Below are positions 33,682 through 47,000 of a stretch of 64,000 bases of DNA, one piece after another. The notes under the pieces are model-generated. The model was not told where the DNA came from. It was given only the letters and a program-made list of their open reading frames with translations, and did no database searches. The DNA comes from Mesostigma viride (Eukaryota; Streptophyta; Mesostigmatophyceae; Mesostigmatales; Mesostigmataceae): positions 8,555,628-8,619,627 of the forward strand of contig RPFO01000080.1 in NCBI GenBank assembly GCA_009746045.1, written 5' to 3'. Numbering within the stretch: the first letter of the stretch is position 1; each line of letters opens with the position of its first letter. The position numbers and the translations under genes were made by a program.

Positions 33682-34515
33682 TGGCAGGGGGGAGAGCGCC
33701 AGGGAGCCCTGGGTGCCACACCAGGGGGAAACTGGGTGCCGCACCAGGGGGACCCTGGGTGCTTAAAAGTTATTGCAGTCGCTGGCACCCGCCCGGCCAG
33801 AAAGGGAGGGAGGATGGAGCTACGCATGTGATCCATGCACTGCAGCATCTGAGTAAGATATAGCCGCCATGGTCGCCAAACAGTGAGCTGGCAGCAAACT
33901 GGGTCATGAGCGGCAGGTGCCAAAGTTGTTGCATGGATCCTGTGCCAGGCTGAGTGCATTGTGCACAGGCATAGTTAGTTATTCTGCCAGCTCCAGTGGC
34001 TGGCAGTGCAATTAAGAGGTTTCTTGGGAATGGAGGCAGCCTCCCTACTAGTCAACCCACTTTGTAGAAACTGTTCGGGGAGGGGAGCAACGCCCGGAGC
34101 CCATCTCGCAGCGCATTGCTGCAGAGCCTACATCTGATGGCCACATCAATTGCAGTCAACCAAGGGCTGACAGTTCCCAATCACTAGTTTTAGTTTAATT
34201 TCAGGGCCCATGGTTCCCAAGTGGCTGTCATGTGATCAATGTACCCGTTGCGGTGCCTCCTTTGGCCAGCTGTTGAGTGTGGGGAGACCCCACCATGAGG
34301 ATACAAGCTGTGTCTGCCGACCGTGCTGTTCGGTGTGAACATTCATTATGCCACCATTCGCTCAGGTTGTCACCGTAAGCCGGCCATATTCCCATCGCCC
34401 TTGGTTTCATCAATCACTTAGCCTATCTTCGATGTGTCCACCTGATCTGTGCGGGCCAGGTGCCCAGCCGGCCAGGCCCAGGCACCTGTGCTGTATATTG
34501 TTGATAATGTTCAAG
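33682..34515. other. Intergenic, 3' flank of the HVA22-like gene
   Basis: 33690-33765 has a short local repeat around CCTGGGTGC and ACCAGGGGG. The rest shows no gene or known element. Confidence 0.4.
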
Positions 34516-34845
34516 AGGTAGATTAAATTAATAAATTATAACATGACTCCATTGGGAGATCATGCAGCACGTATTCCCTTGCTGATGGATGGGGGTGAGC
34601 GAAGCCGCGAAACCTAACTAAGCTAACTCTAAACTAATCTACAAAAATCCTAGCTACTCTACTCAGCAAAGCGCCCCTTCCTCCTGAGGGGGGGGGGCTT
34701 GCCCACAGGGGCCTGCGTGTGGGCCTGGACAAGGGTCTGCCACCTCTTCTTGTCATGCATAGCAGTCCAAGCAAGAGAGAGGGATCGAGGCAATGCGGTG
34801 TTCAAAATGGGCTGGGACCACTAGGTCTGCCAGCAACTGATCTGT
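34516..34845 (-). mobile_element. L1-like 3'-end fragment, same family as 11541-13235
   Basis: ATTATAACATGACTCC, GTATTCC, GAAGCCGCG, GGGCTTGCCCACAGGG and GGCTGGGACCACTAGGTC align in order with 11570-11880. Only the ORF2 C-terminus and 3'UTR remain. Confidence 0.75.
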
Positions 34846-35025
34846 GCATAGAGGTAGATCTGCGTGTAAAAATACTCAATGAACGTCAGCCAGCCAAAAT
34901 TTTTAGGTCCACGGCTATACACATATTCACCTCCATTCATTTCCATGAATTCCATCATCCTGAACGTCTCGACAAACGCGAATAAGATAACAGCAGGCTC
35001 ATGCAAGCTACCATTAATCATTAAA

Positions 35026-35140
35026 AATTAAATTATATAACATGACTCCGTTGGGAGATCATGCATGTAGCACATATTCCATTGCTGATGGGTGGGGGTG
35101 AGCAAAGCCGCAAAACCTTGAACTAAGTCTGTAAGCTAAT
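35026..35140 (-). mobile_element. Second L1-like 3'UTR fragment
   Basis: AACATGACTCCGTTGGGAGA, GTAGCACATATTCC and GAGCAAAGCCGC repeat the same 3'UTR about 500 bp from the previous fragment. Confidence 0.65.
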
Positions 35141-35241
35141 TATGACCCTGTCTCAGCAGCACCCACTGGAATTGCTCACAGAGCTTATGCGGCGAGGCTG
35201 CCCTCTACTTTAGCCCCCGCCACCGCCTGGGCTCTCCGCTA

Positions 35242-35605
35242 TTACTCCAGTCTCCGACCCTCATGCAAGACCTGGCCTCGCTGCATAAACATGAGTTGCG
35301 CGTCATTGCCACCGGCCACCACACTCCTGGGCAATTCAGAGCTGCTGCCAGTTTGTGGATCTGCGGCGGTAGCGGCCCTAGCCAGTACGGTTGCCACGGA
35401 GCTGATAAAGTCTGATCCGATCGCCAACCACCTGGCTGCGGCGCTCCAGGCCAACGTGGCGGCCCAGGTCACCGGCACACTGACGAAGACGGTCGCCGGC
35501 AACCTAGCGGCGCAGGTGGCCGACAGTTTAGCGAACAAAGTGGAGGCGGAGGTGGCGAAGGCTCCCTCAAAGTCCAGAACCACGATGTCAGTCATATATC
35601 TTTAA
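35242..35605. mobile_element. Retrotransposon-derived fragment
   Basis: Open on both strands for about 105-117 codons. The plus reading is Ala-rich with heptad-like spacing (TVATELIKSDPIANHLAAAL). Its right edge AGTCCAGAACCACGATGTCA is identical to 36442-36461, inside the reverse-transcriptase-like fragment, which ties the two together. Function is unknown. Confidence 0.45.
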
Positions 35606-36034
35606 AAAATATAATTACTGCGATCGCAGCAATGGTGCTCACCACTAGACACTCCCGGCCAGTTAGGCTCGAAACACACGCCCTGATCAAGCAAGCTGTT
35701 TCCGGCCCCGCCGTCTAGGTCATCTAGTCGCTCTACACGTAAGCCAGCCATAATTTCAATGCACAAGGCTACACATTTCCATCTCCATTCATATTCATCA
35801 TCCTGAACTCGGACTCGAAAACGTGGACAAGATAACGGCAGGCTCGAGCTACCATGGTCCGGATTCTCCCGATTTCTGGCCTGCGCTGGTTGTCTCCTTG
35901 ATAATTACTTACATCAGAGTGAAGGCACCCAATGAAACATGAACAAAGCCAACGCTAACCAGAGATACCACGACAAAATGAACTACAGCCGGCATGGGAC
36001 ACTCGATCCACACCGGGGACTGAAGTAATACAGC

Positions 36035-36535
36035 CTAATAATCGTGCTGCGCCGCAAAGTCAGCCCGCATAAGCAAGATATCAGCCATAGCCCGGGTAAG
36101 TGCTATCGAAAGCCGGCGTTGGCGCCAATACGATGTCCAGGTTCGCGCTGACCACTTACGGGCCCGCTGGCCCTCCAGGTCCAGGCGGTCCTCCCGGAGC
36201 CAGCAGCACTCCTTAAAGAAGCCGGCGGTCAGGGTCCCCATGGCCCCGAACTCCTCCAAGATAAAGGGCACCACACGGTGGTGCCCAACGTCCCCATAGG
36301 CCGTGAGCTTGGCCCGCTTAGCCCGATCTGCCGCGTAGCCCGCCGCCTGGGATGCACCAACCACATGGCTAAGAGCCAAGGGGCGAGCCATGCACAGAAA
36401 CGTCAATGCATGCATGAGCAAGTGCCGACCGCCTTCCTCTAAGTCCAGAACCACGATGTCAGGTCGGTGGTTGGGGGAGTAGAAAGCCGCGCCGTACGCA
36501 GAGATATATATCTGGGATTGGAATGGTAAAGCCAT
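36035..36535 (-). mobile_element. Retroelement polyprotein C-terminal fragment
   Basis: The minus-strand open frame has RPDIVVLDLEE, then YGDVGHHRVVPFILEEFGAM, FFKECCW, and WTSYWRQRRLSIALTRAMAD ending at a stop. This pattern is typical of the C-terminal region of algal and protist non-LTR retroelement reverse transcriptase ORFs. I recognise the pattern, not a specific family. Confidence 0.55.
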
Positions 36536-38091
36536 TTGGAGTACTGTACAACAGTGCTGGACGGAATTATGTACCGGTCAGGGAAGCGAATTTTACATCT
36601 CACGTTACATTGCATGAATACCGGCGTGGGAATAAACTGAACTAAATTGAACGAACATCAGTACATGGAAAAGGTCTCGGGTACGCGACCCGGCACGACG
36701 TCGTAAAGTAGCTCGTAACAAAGGAACCGAGGCGATTGGGCGCCCCGTCGGCCGTGACGCTGTTTGCACCGTTGGATCTGCATCGACGGCGTCCGTGGGT
36801 TGTTTCGATTCCCGGTCCATGCATGAGATTTGACGGAGAAGTGGAGTATATAAGCGCTGTATGGTACCCCTGGAACAAGCTCGATGAGCAGGTTGTGTCC
36901 CGGCTAGCTGGATCCTGTACTCTGTAGTCTCTATGCGCATCCAAACCACTGGTGCCTACGTACTCACCTTTCAGGCCATTTTCTACATCATGTGCGCCAA
37001 TTTTTTTCCAGTCCCCACCACGTGGCGTCTTTTCCGGCAGTACTGTCTGCACCGTGGGCTGTTAGCTCCTGCCAACTGTTGCACCGTGCTGCAATATCTT
37101 GTTTTTGTCTTTGCACTGCGTGCAGCTTTTCTTGGACATTTGGAAGCACGGCCTGGCTGACGTAAATACTGACCTGACCTATTGATTTTAAGCGAGACAA
37201 CTATTTATGGTAGCTGATTTATACATCAGCTGATGGATGGATGGAGGCAAAAAATCCTACCGGTTCCATGCTATCTAAATGTCCCAGTATAAGTCCGGCA
37301 TGCCCTTGTCCAGACACCTGGTCAGGACTGTCACCTGCTGCAATGGCCCAAGGAGGATTTTTCTTTTCAGTTTTAATTTTATTAATTATTATGTACAAAG
37401 CATGCAATAAAATAGATTGTGCCCCCCACCACATCCAGCCAGCACTTGCCAGCAATTGTTATTGATCAGAGCTCCACATCTTTTCCTAGCCAAGATCATT
37501 CCAATTCCTGTACATAGCAGCGCATGGCATTGCTACGATGAGATGAGATTTCACAGGCTATGCAGCTGCCAACTGGTCTGTTTTCACAATAATCCATATG
37601 GCACATGCATGGGCCCCACAACATGCCAGTACAGCTATTAGGAAGCCACTATTCCTATTACTGGCAGCCCAGTTTTTGGAACGGCGATAACTACCAGATT
37701 TTTGTAAAAAGATCCTCTGCCTCCAGAACCCCCCCATCAATATCTCGTTCGTACTACATGACTGGCTAGTCTGACCACGATGTTTCATGGTCATTGGTGG
37801 CTTGAAGCAGACAGACTAGTGCCCATACACTCGCATCTCCCGAGTGAAATGCCCCCATCTATTCAATGCAAATAGACGGCAGGTCAGAGGGCTATCTCGT
37901 TGGATAAACAGGAAACTTCTACAGACATGAGACGAATAGGCCATCGGTCCAAATGGAACTAACTTCAACAGCAGCTTTGTTCGCAGTTGACGACCAGTGA
38001 CCCCATCCACTGGCTCATTCCCTGGCCTACACCACACAATTTAGATGGACCAAGCCATGTCACAGTGTCGATGGCAGGCAACGTGCCCACC
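36536..38091. other. Intergenic between the HVA22-like gene and the PHD-Ig-PB1 gene 3' end
   Basis: No gene recognised. At 36790-36830 the sequence GGGTTGTTTCGATTCCCGG resembles a B box but has no cloverleaf. The rest is AT-richer than the genes and holds short ORFs without motifs. Confidence 0.35.
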
Positions 38092-41000
38092 TCACGGATG
38101 GTATGGCATGATGGTCGACGTCGGGGCGTCAAAGGAGAAACTGCCGAAGCGGTTCTCCTCCAGCAGCAGCTTCAACTTGACGCCTGGCGTCCCGTCCGGC
38201 CTGCCAGGAGTCACCCCCCTGACCCTGGCCACCTCCTGCAGGGTGGCCACGTTGTCGGCAAACTCGGCTGGCGTGTCAATATCCACCAAGTCGTCATCCG
38301 GGTCGGTCCACTTGAGAGTCCACTTGGTGTCCGCCTGTTGCTGCATCTCCGCACGCAGGCCAGTCATGGACTCCAGCGCCTGGCGAGGCGACAGGTGGCG
38401 GCGCTTGAACGGCAGATACATGACCGGCCCGAAGCAAAAGCAAGGCAACACAATTTGCATTGATGGCACACAGTCGGGGACAGAAAGGGACACGGAAACA
38501 TCAGACGCATACAAATTCATCTCAAGGCAGCCACTGCCCAAGTGGCTGGTAGGCTGCCGCAGCACCGCCAGATGTTGGCACTGTGCCGGCCGGCAGGTGA
38601 CACTTTGCATCCAGCAGGGAGAGCAGCACACATCCCTGCTCGATACCCCTGCAACCGGGTATGCTGCCCTTGCACGCAATTATCACCATCGTCGCCGTAT
38701 CCTATCACACACCAGACAGTTACGTGCAAGACGTTTCCTAATCATTAGTACCCAAAAGACCCTAACATACCCAAACACAGCCCCTTTATAATATAACAGC
38801 CCTAGTCACTTGTAGGCTTTTCCCACAGCCATCGGCCGCATGGCCCTCTGGCCACAAAATATCTCTGATGATAAATAATAGCATGTTCATTTTGCACACT
38901 AACATAGAGAATAGCCGTGAATATTGCAGTGGGATGCAATCAATCAGGGATGCAAACACTTGAAACCGTGCCGAAACTCATCCACCCGCCTAAAAGGGGG
39001 GAATTGCCTTGTGAAGCCGTAACGACAGCACACTAAAAGTAATTAACACGAAAACGCACATAAATAACCAACGAAACAAAGCGAAGCAGCCAATCTGCAC
39101 AACATTGGCTGCATCACGCCATGTTGTAAACAACATGGCGTTGAAAACAACATGGCGTTGTAAACAACATGGCGTTGTAAACAACATGGCGTTGTAAACA
39201 ACATGGCGTTGTAAACAACATGGCGTTGTAAACAACATGGCGTTGTAAACAACATGGCGTTGTAAACAACATGGCGTTGTAAACAACATGGCGTTGTAAA
39301 CAACATGGCGTTGTAAACAACATGGCGTTGTAAACAACATGGCGTTGTAAACAACATGGCGTTGTAAACAACATGGCGTTGTAAACAACATGGCGTTGTA
39401 AACAACATGGCGTTGTAAACAACATGGCGCTGTAAACAACATGGCGTTGTAAACAACATGGCGTTGTAAACAACATGGCGTTGTAAACAACATGGCGTGA
39501 CACATCGAAAAGGTGGCATAAATAGTAACCAACACGACAATGTGACGTAAACCGTAACCAACAAGACAACGTTACCTCTGCCAGCTGGCACCCACCTGCG
39601 CGAGCACGGCCGCGAGCGTTGCGTCGTGCGGCACCCTGAACTTCTTCGTCTTGTTCTGGAACGTGAACAGCACGTCCAGCGGGAGCGGTCCGCTGCTGCT
39701 GCCACCGCTGGGGGTGCAAATGGTCTGCCTGGGCTGCGATGCCCCATGCTTGGTCATGCCATCGCTGACATACCCGTCTCTGCCCCCAGGCACCGTGCCC
39801 CCCGTGTGCACGACCTCCTCATTGTCGAGCATGTCGTCCGCATCAGGTGGACGGAGCGATTTGAACATGTACTTGCCCCTCGCTGCCGCACCACCCTGCA
39901 TGTCGGCCTTCCCCCCTGCCCAACCTGGTTCCTCTCGCGGCATGGTTGGTCGCTTCTGAGAGCTGCCGCCCCCTGTGGGAGACAAGGGGACCCCGCGGGG
40001 GGGATCCTCTGCTTTCCGCTTGGTGCTGGTGGACGCGGAGGGAGGCGTCCCGGGGCCACAGCTGCCGGCTAAGGGGGACGCCGTGGGTGTGAGCATCCCC
40101 TTGGCCGGTGACGCGGGTGGGGTGACCCTACCTGAGAACTTGACAGGGGACGCGGGGGCCCCCTTGGCGCCCCCCCCCTGCCCCTCCCTCGGCCCCTTCC
40201 TGCCCCCCCTCCCCGCGAGAGGGCGTCTGGTGAGCCTTGCGCCACCGCGTTATTGGGTGCCGCCGTGGTGGCCCCGCCGCCTCTCCCTCGGCCCCGCCCT
40301 CTGCCGCGCCCCACGCTGGCATCCCTGCTGGCATCCCTGCGACGCCGCCATCCATGAACATAGGGGCCATGGTGTGCACGAAGCGCCAGTAGTGATGGAA
40401 CATCAATAAGAGAAGAGCCGTGAAGCAATCATTACCAGTGGCCCCAACATCAGTATACTCAATTATGTACGAATCGACCTCGTACAGGTTCTCCCCCCAA
40501 ACCCTCCGTCTGGCCTGGAGCACCTCAAAATTGGGTGTACTGTGTGCCACTGAATCCCCCTCCTCTTGTTCCCCTGACTGTGCCCGTGTGATTGTACCTT
40601 GTTCCCCTAAACGTGATTGTAGCGCGTGACAATATCGCGCACACTGTGAAAATAATTCCCAAAAGTTAGCGTAAACGTAACAAAGATTCCTAAGAGTCTT
40701 CATACAATGATTGAGCGTACACAAAGTAGGGCCACTGCGGTAGTAGCAGCGCATGCAGGCCAAGGTGTGCATGGTGTGCCACGGTGCGCATGATGCGTTG
40801 GCCGTGATTGCTTACTAGCGATAGCTTACCAGTGGGAAAAAGAGTTGTGGCAGTTTCAATAGCAATAAGAATAACAGCAACATACTACTGACAGCGCCAC
40901 ATGTCATCGGCACGCGGCCCAGGAGATGTTGCCATGACTGCAAGGACAGGCAAAACTCAAATACACAATTGACGGCTTCAATTAATCCTTAGAATTCCCG

Positions 41001-44000
41001 GCACTGATGGCTAGCAAGGAAAATAGAACCGCGGAGTCTGAACCCTAAAATACAATCCCTGATCATGATGGCCAATCCAAGAAAACCATTACATTATAAT
41101 ATATTACATTATATTATACTACCTCCGGGCCATCAAAATATCTACAATGCCATTTTTTGCCAAGATTTCAAAATTTGTATAGTGGGCAAACAGAAACTGT
41201 GGAAAAAATAGGAAATGGGTGGCCAAACAAACTAGATATTCTTAATGGGTAGGAAAAGTACTTTTTTTGGCCCAAGGGCTGCCAGCATTAGAAATTGGGA
41301 GTACCTTGAAAAGTACCTCAGAAAACTCGTGGCAAAAAATTGCGTTTGAGGGGTGCCTGTGGTAAATTAACGCAAATGAGAAATCGGAGGATTTTGTCCG
41401 TCCAGATGATTCGGTTGGTCCAAGTAGGTCGTACCGGATCTGGGATGCTCGGGGTAGGTCGGTCAGACCAGGAAATTCACGAAAATGACGAGGAATGCGG
41501 TTCGGCCATAAAAAAGCGAATTTGGCGATGGGCTGGCTATGGAGTTCATGCTTGCCAGCGTTAAACGCGATGCTGAGTTAGTAGAATACTTGTTTATGAC
41601 TAAACATGTTCGCGCCTGAAAACTGGTCTGGTTTGGGGGGGCGCAGCGGTCCTTTTTTTAATGGTTGGTTATACCTCAGTACTTGCTTGATTTTCGCAGC
41701 AGCGGCCTGCTGAGCGTCATATTTTATTCCGCAGTTTTCGTTGCGCAATAAGATGTTCTACGATATGGGTTTTCCTTAGCAATGCATTTAAACTTACTGG
41801 GCGGGAAATGGTCGCCTGCGGAGGAGTAGTCGGTGGTCAGATAGTGCAAGGTCGCTGCTGCGAGCCCGAGAGCTGCTGGGACCTCAGCGGACAGGCATAC
41901 GATGCCATGGTTGAGATAGAAACGCAGCAGCCGGAGCGTGGGATCGGTATTCTCGTTATTTCGCAACTATAAAACGATTTTCAACGCGACAGTGCAGATA
42001 TTGCGTGTGAAAATGGCGGCGGAAACTGCGGGCGCTGGCCGGCTTCCTAAACAGCACATCGCTGAAAGGTACGCGCTTCTCAAACATGGTAGACAGCGCC
42101 AAGAAAGGGGAGAATGACATGCGGTTATCTTACTAAGCTTTGACAACACTGCAGAGAGTGGAAAAGGTGTGGAGTTCTGATGGATGAACAGGTGCTGGAA
42201 GTATAGGGTCTTGGATCCCGTTAGAAAATGAGCAAGTGTTTTGTAAAAATGCTGCAGTAAATTCGTCAGTATTTTCTGGTTCGTGAGAGAATGCGTGCAA
42301 TTTTAGCAACCAGATAGCCCATTTTAAGAATGCTGTTGGCAAGATGCCAGCAAGGCAGCCTAGGGCTTAAGAAAGTTAGTACTATTTTCCTCTTGCCTCT
42401 GCCCACTTTCCCATTGGTAAATTCTCAGCATGTGAAGGTAAAAACAATGGATGGGTTTCTTAGTAGGATTGGCATTCAAGTGACTAGCCAGCATTTACAC
42501 AAGCAACTATAGTGTGCAACACCACTGGTTTATACCACTATAAAGGCACATGCAAGGTTCCAATGGGGTGCAAGAAAGCGGCACTAGCGTAGTAAGGTGA
42601 CTAAAGGCCTTGAAATAGGACAGTTTGCATTCATCTACATGCCAAGCATGCTTCTTTAGCACTGGTTTTGCGGCCTTTAGCACTGGTTTAATTGTCATTA
42701 GTAATGATATGCCGCCACTTCAAGGGTGAAGCGGTTTTGCCCAGTCTTTTGAACCATAAGCTTGTCACAGGTGGTATGGTTGATGCTTGGTGGCATGAGA
42801 TGGGCATGCCCATGCGTGCATCTTTTCTCCTAGTACACTGCAGGCCCACATGCTGGGTGCTGGGATTTAGACTCTCTACATTGTATTGCACCAATTTTGA
42901 GTGTGGCAGCCTCTCCCCTTGCCATTTAAGGAATGTATTGCACAGATTTTCAAGTTTGTAGGGCATGGGAAGGTCCTTTTTTTTGATGATTTTGTAGGCA
43001 TTATTTACGCCAGTCATGGGTTAATGGTCCCTAACTGTGGCTTTAGAGGTGCCACTCTCTTGTACACAAGTCTGGGGATGCTACAATAAGAGGGCTCTCA
43101 AAGACCTGTTCAGTTAAGGAAGTTATAAGCCTGCATGTGACTGAAAGTGTGAATAAAAAATGTATCTGAAATGTCCCTGAAAAATACCCATGTGCACCAT
43201 GGCAGTTTTATGTGCCCAATCGCAAAGCGTTTGTGCCCCAAATTGGTGGGCTCATACCCAAGTGTGCCACCAGCATGGATGTGATGTCAAATCCCACACG
43301 CCGTCCCTATCTCTCATTTGCACTAATTTAACGCGGGCATGTGTGCCAAAATTAGCCAGGGGCCAGGTGACCCCCCTACGTGTCTTTTTGTGGTGCCTCT
43401 AATATCAGAGTCCAAACCCAGATTTTTTTTCATAGGTCTTTGCTATACATCTCTAGGTATGAGTATATGGAAGGGCTTTGAAAAATTCCCATATAAATTA
43501 CCGTGGTAGTGCCTCATACACATTGTCCAATATGTAGATATTTTAATGGCCCACCCTCGTAGATATTTTAATGGCCCGGAGGTATTATTATTATTATTAT
43601 TATTCCAAACACCAACCAGGTGGCCAGCCACCTCCCCTCACCTGTTCATCAACGGGGACTTGGCTGGCGACATGGCCGGTGGTTTGGCCAGGCTGGGCAC
43701 TGCCTTTGTCGGTGTGTGGCGCGCGCTAGCAGTGCCTGGCAAGGTGGCCGGTCCCCCGCTCGATGCTGTGCTGTCATCCGGCAACTGGGGCCCGTTGACG
43801 ACCCCCCCTGGTTGCCCTCTCCCAGGCTGGCCGGCAATGAGAAGATGAGGGCACGCAGGTTGCGTTGTGGCCTTCCCCAGGCAGTTCATGACATAGCACG
43901 TGTAGGTTCCGGTGACCGGCACGGCATCCGAAAGCCCTACCCTCAGCTTGGTGGTCACCATGTGGGTGACCACGCTCTGTCCATTAATGACCTCATCCTT

Positions 44001-47000
44001 GTCCTCTCTTGACACGGTGACCTCGCTCGATGGCACGGGCAGCGGCGTTAGTGCCATGCCATTAGACAGCTCGGCGGCGCGCATCCAGGTCACATGGGGG
44101 GTTGGCCACCCAACCGCGGTGACTACCAGCTGAACGAACTGGGAGATAAGGGCAGTTTGAACGGTAGGGGCGCAGGGTGCAATAGGGGCGCAGTGCAACG
44201 GCACAAGCGTCGTGCACAACAAGGGTCCATGGGTTAGAGAAAAAAACGATACGTTGCTCAGGTTGGCTACCCCCCACGGGTCGGCGCGTTGCAGCAACTG
44301 CGGGAAGCGTGCAGCGACCCATCACGCGTGCAGCGACCCATCACGCGTGCAGCGACCCATCATGTGTGGGTACATGTGCCGTTCGAGAGCAAAACGGATG
44401 CATGTGCCGTACGAGAGCTAAACGGATGGGGTTCCTGCATTGAGCCACCGACGAAAAACAGCATCTGCACGTGCGTAAGACCTCCCTCCCTCCGTCCCTC
44501 CCTCCCTCCCTCCCTCCCTCCCTCCCTCCCTCCCTCCCTCCCTCCCTCCCTCCCTCCCTCCCTCCCTCCCTCCCTCCCTCCCTCCCTCCCTCCCTCCCTC
44601 CCTCCCTCCCTCCCTCCCTCCTCCCTCCCTCCCTCCCCCCCCCCCCCCCCCCTTCCTTCCTCCCTCCCTCCCTCCCTGCATCATTCTATGCATGTGAGCC
44701 AACCCACTCGTCCTGTGGCCAGCTGATTACCGTATTTACATTACAGTACACTCTAGATTTACAATACAATAAACTCCCGCTGAAGCAAAGCTAAAACCTC
44801 AAACAGCCCCCAAAAAGCGAAAGCAAAAGAAGAAAGCAGAGAAAGCGTGCCCCGGCACAAAAAATCCAACAGGACAGACAGCCGCCCGACCAGGCACGAA
44901 GCAACAGAAAATGTTTGTAGGATGCAAATTACCCATGGGACGACAGCGGCTGGCTCGTGGGCAGAGATGCAGCTGTTGCCGCTTGCGTGCTCGATAGCAC
45001 CCAAGCACGGCTAGCCCATTGCAAAGAAGGCACGCTACCGCCCATCCCCACGCAACGCCTTGCGTCAAGGGAACAGCACACCGTGTGTTGGGGGAACTGC
45101 ACACATTGGGGTGGGTAAAGGGGCACAACTTGTGGGGGGTGGTAGTAGCATATCTGCATACCTTGGGGAACTGGTTGAGCTTGGAGACCTTCAGAATGGG
45201 CGCCTGCAAGCCTGGCACCATGGAGCAGTAAAAGTCCCCCTTGGGAGGTTCATTCTGCATGCACACCGTGCACCTGCGAGGTGGTGACGCCCAGGGCCAT
45301 GCGGCAGTGGAGCAAAGCGTTCATAGACATGGGGCCGTGGCCAAGCATGTGAACACCATGGGGCCGTGGCCAAGCATGTGAACACCATGGGGCCGTGGCC
45401 AAGCATGTGAACACCATGGGGCCGTGGCCAAGCATGTGAACACCATGGGGCCGTGGCCAAGCATGTGAACACCGTGGGGCCGTGGCCAAGCATGTGAACA
45501 CCATGGGGCCGTGGCCACGCATGTGAACACCATGGGGCCGTGGCCACGCATGTGAACACCATGGGGCCGTGGCCAAGCATGTGAACACCATGGGGCCGTG
45601 GCCAAGCATGTGAACACCATGGGGCCGTGGCCAAGCATGTGAACACCATGGGGCCGTGGCCAAGCATGTGAACACCATGGGGCCGTGGCCAAGCATGTGA
45701 ACACCATGGGGCCGTGGCCAAGCATGTGAACACCATGGGGCCGTGGCCAAGCATGTGAACACCGTGGGGCCGTGGCCAAGCATGTGAACACCATGGGGCC
45801 GTGGCCAAGCATGTGAACACCATGGGGCCGTGGCCAAGCATGTGAACACCATGGGGCCGTGGCCAAGCATGTGAACACCATGGGGCCGTGGCCAAGCATG
45901 TGAACACCATGGGGCCGTGGCCAAGCATGTGAACACCATGGGGCCGTGGCCAAGCATGTGAACACCATGGGGCCGTGGCCAAGCATGTGAACACCATGGG
46001 GCCGTGGCCAAGCATGTGAACACCATGGGGCCGTGGCCAAGCATGTGAACACCGTGGGGCCGTGGCCAAGCATGTGAACACCATGGGGCCGTGGCCAAGC
46101 ATGTGAACACCATGGGGCCGTGGCCAAGCATGTGAACACCATGGGGCCGTGGCCAAGCATGTGAACACCATGGGGCCGTGGCCACGCATGTGAACACCAT
46201 GGGGCCGTGGCCAAGCATGTGAACACCATGGGGCCGTGGCCAAGCATGTGAACACCATGGGGCCGTGGCCAAGCATGTGAACACCATGGGGCCGTGGCCA
46301 AGCATGTGAACACCGTGGGGCCGTGGCCAAGCATGTGAACACCATGGGGCCGTGGCCAAGCATGTGAACACCATGGGGCCGTGGCCAAGCATGTGAACAC
46401 CATGGGGCCGTGGCCAAGCATGTGAACACCATGGGGCCGTGGCCAAGCATGTGAACACCATGGGGCCGTGGCCACGCATGTGAACACCATGGGGCCGTGG
46501 CCACGCATGTGAACACCATGGGGCCGTGGCCAAGCATGTGAACACCATGGGGCCGTGGCCAAGCATGTGAACACCATGGGGCCGTGGCCAAGCATGTGAA
46601 CACCGTGGGGCCGTGGCCAAGCATGTGAACACCATGGGGCCGTGGCCACGCATGTGAACACCATGGGGCCGTGGCCAAGCATGTGAACACCATGGGGCCG
46701 TGGCCAAGCATGTGAACACCATGGGGCCGTGGCCAAGCATGTGAACACCGTGGGGCCGTGGCCAAGCATGTGAACACCATGGGGCCGTGGCCAAGCATGT
46801 GAACACCATGGGGCCGTGGCCACGCATGTGAACACCAATATTATTCTGTCAATGGCACGGAGCAAAGGGGAAGGGATTCAGCGAGACCCGGAAATGTGGT
46901 CAGGGTGCCTGGCCGACACGTGGCGCTACAAGCCTGCACCGGATATGGCAGGAAGCCCCCCCTCACGCATGCGCGGCATGGAGCCATGCCACCGCTGCAT

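Noticed and set aside
36780-36840. Second tRNA-like B box
   Set aside because: GTTTCGATTCCC matches only loosely and no cloverleaf forms.
39118-39500. CRISPR-like array
   Set aside because: Direct 17-bp tandem repeats without unique spacers; eukaryotic intron context.
40436-40520. Extra exon of the PHD-Ig-PB1 gene (ARRRVWGENLYEV, with a GTAATG donor)
   Set aside because: Splice sites are plausible, but the phase does not fit the neighbouring exons; left out of the model.
45191-46865. Three minus-strand ORFs over 500 codons
   Set aside because: Created by the 29-bp minisatellite; no independent coding support.
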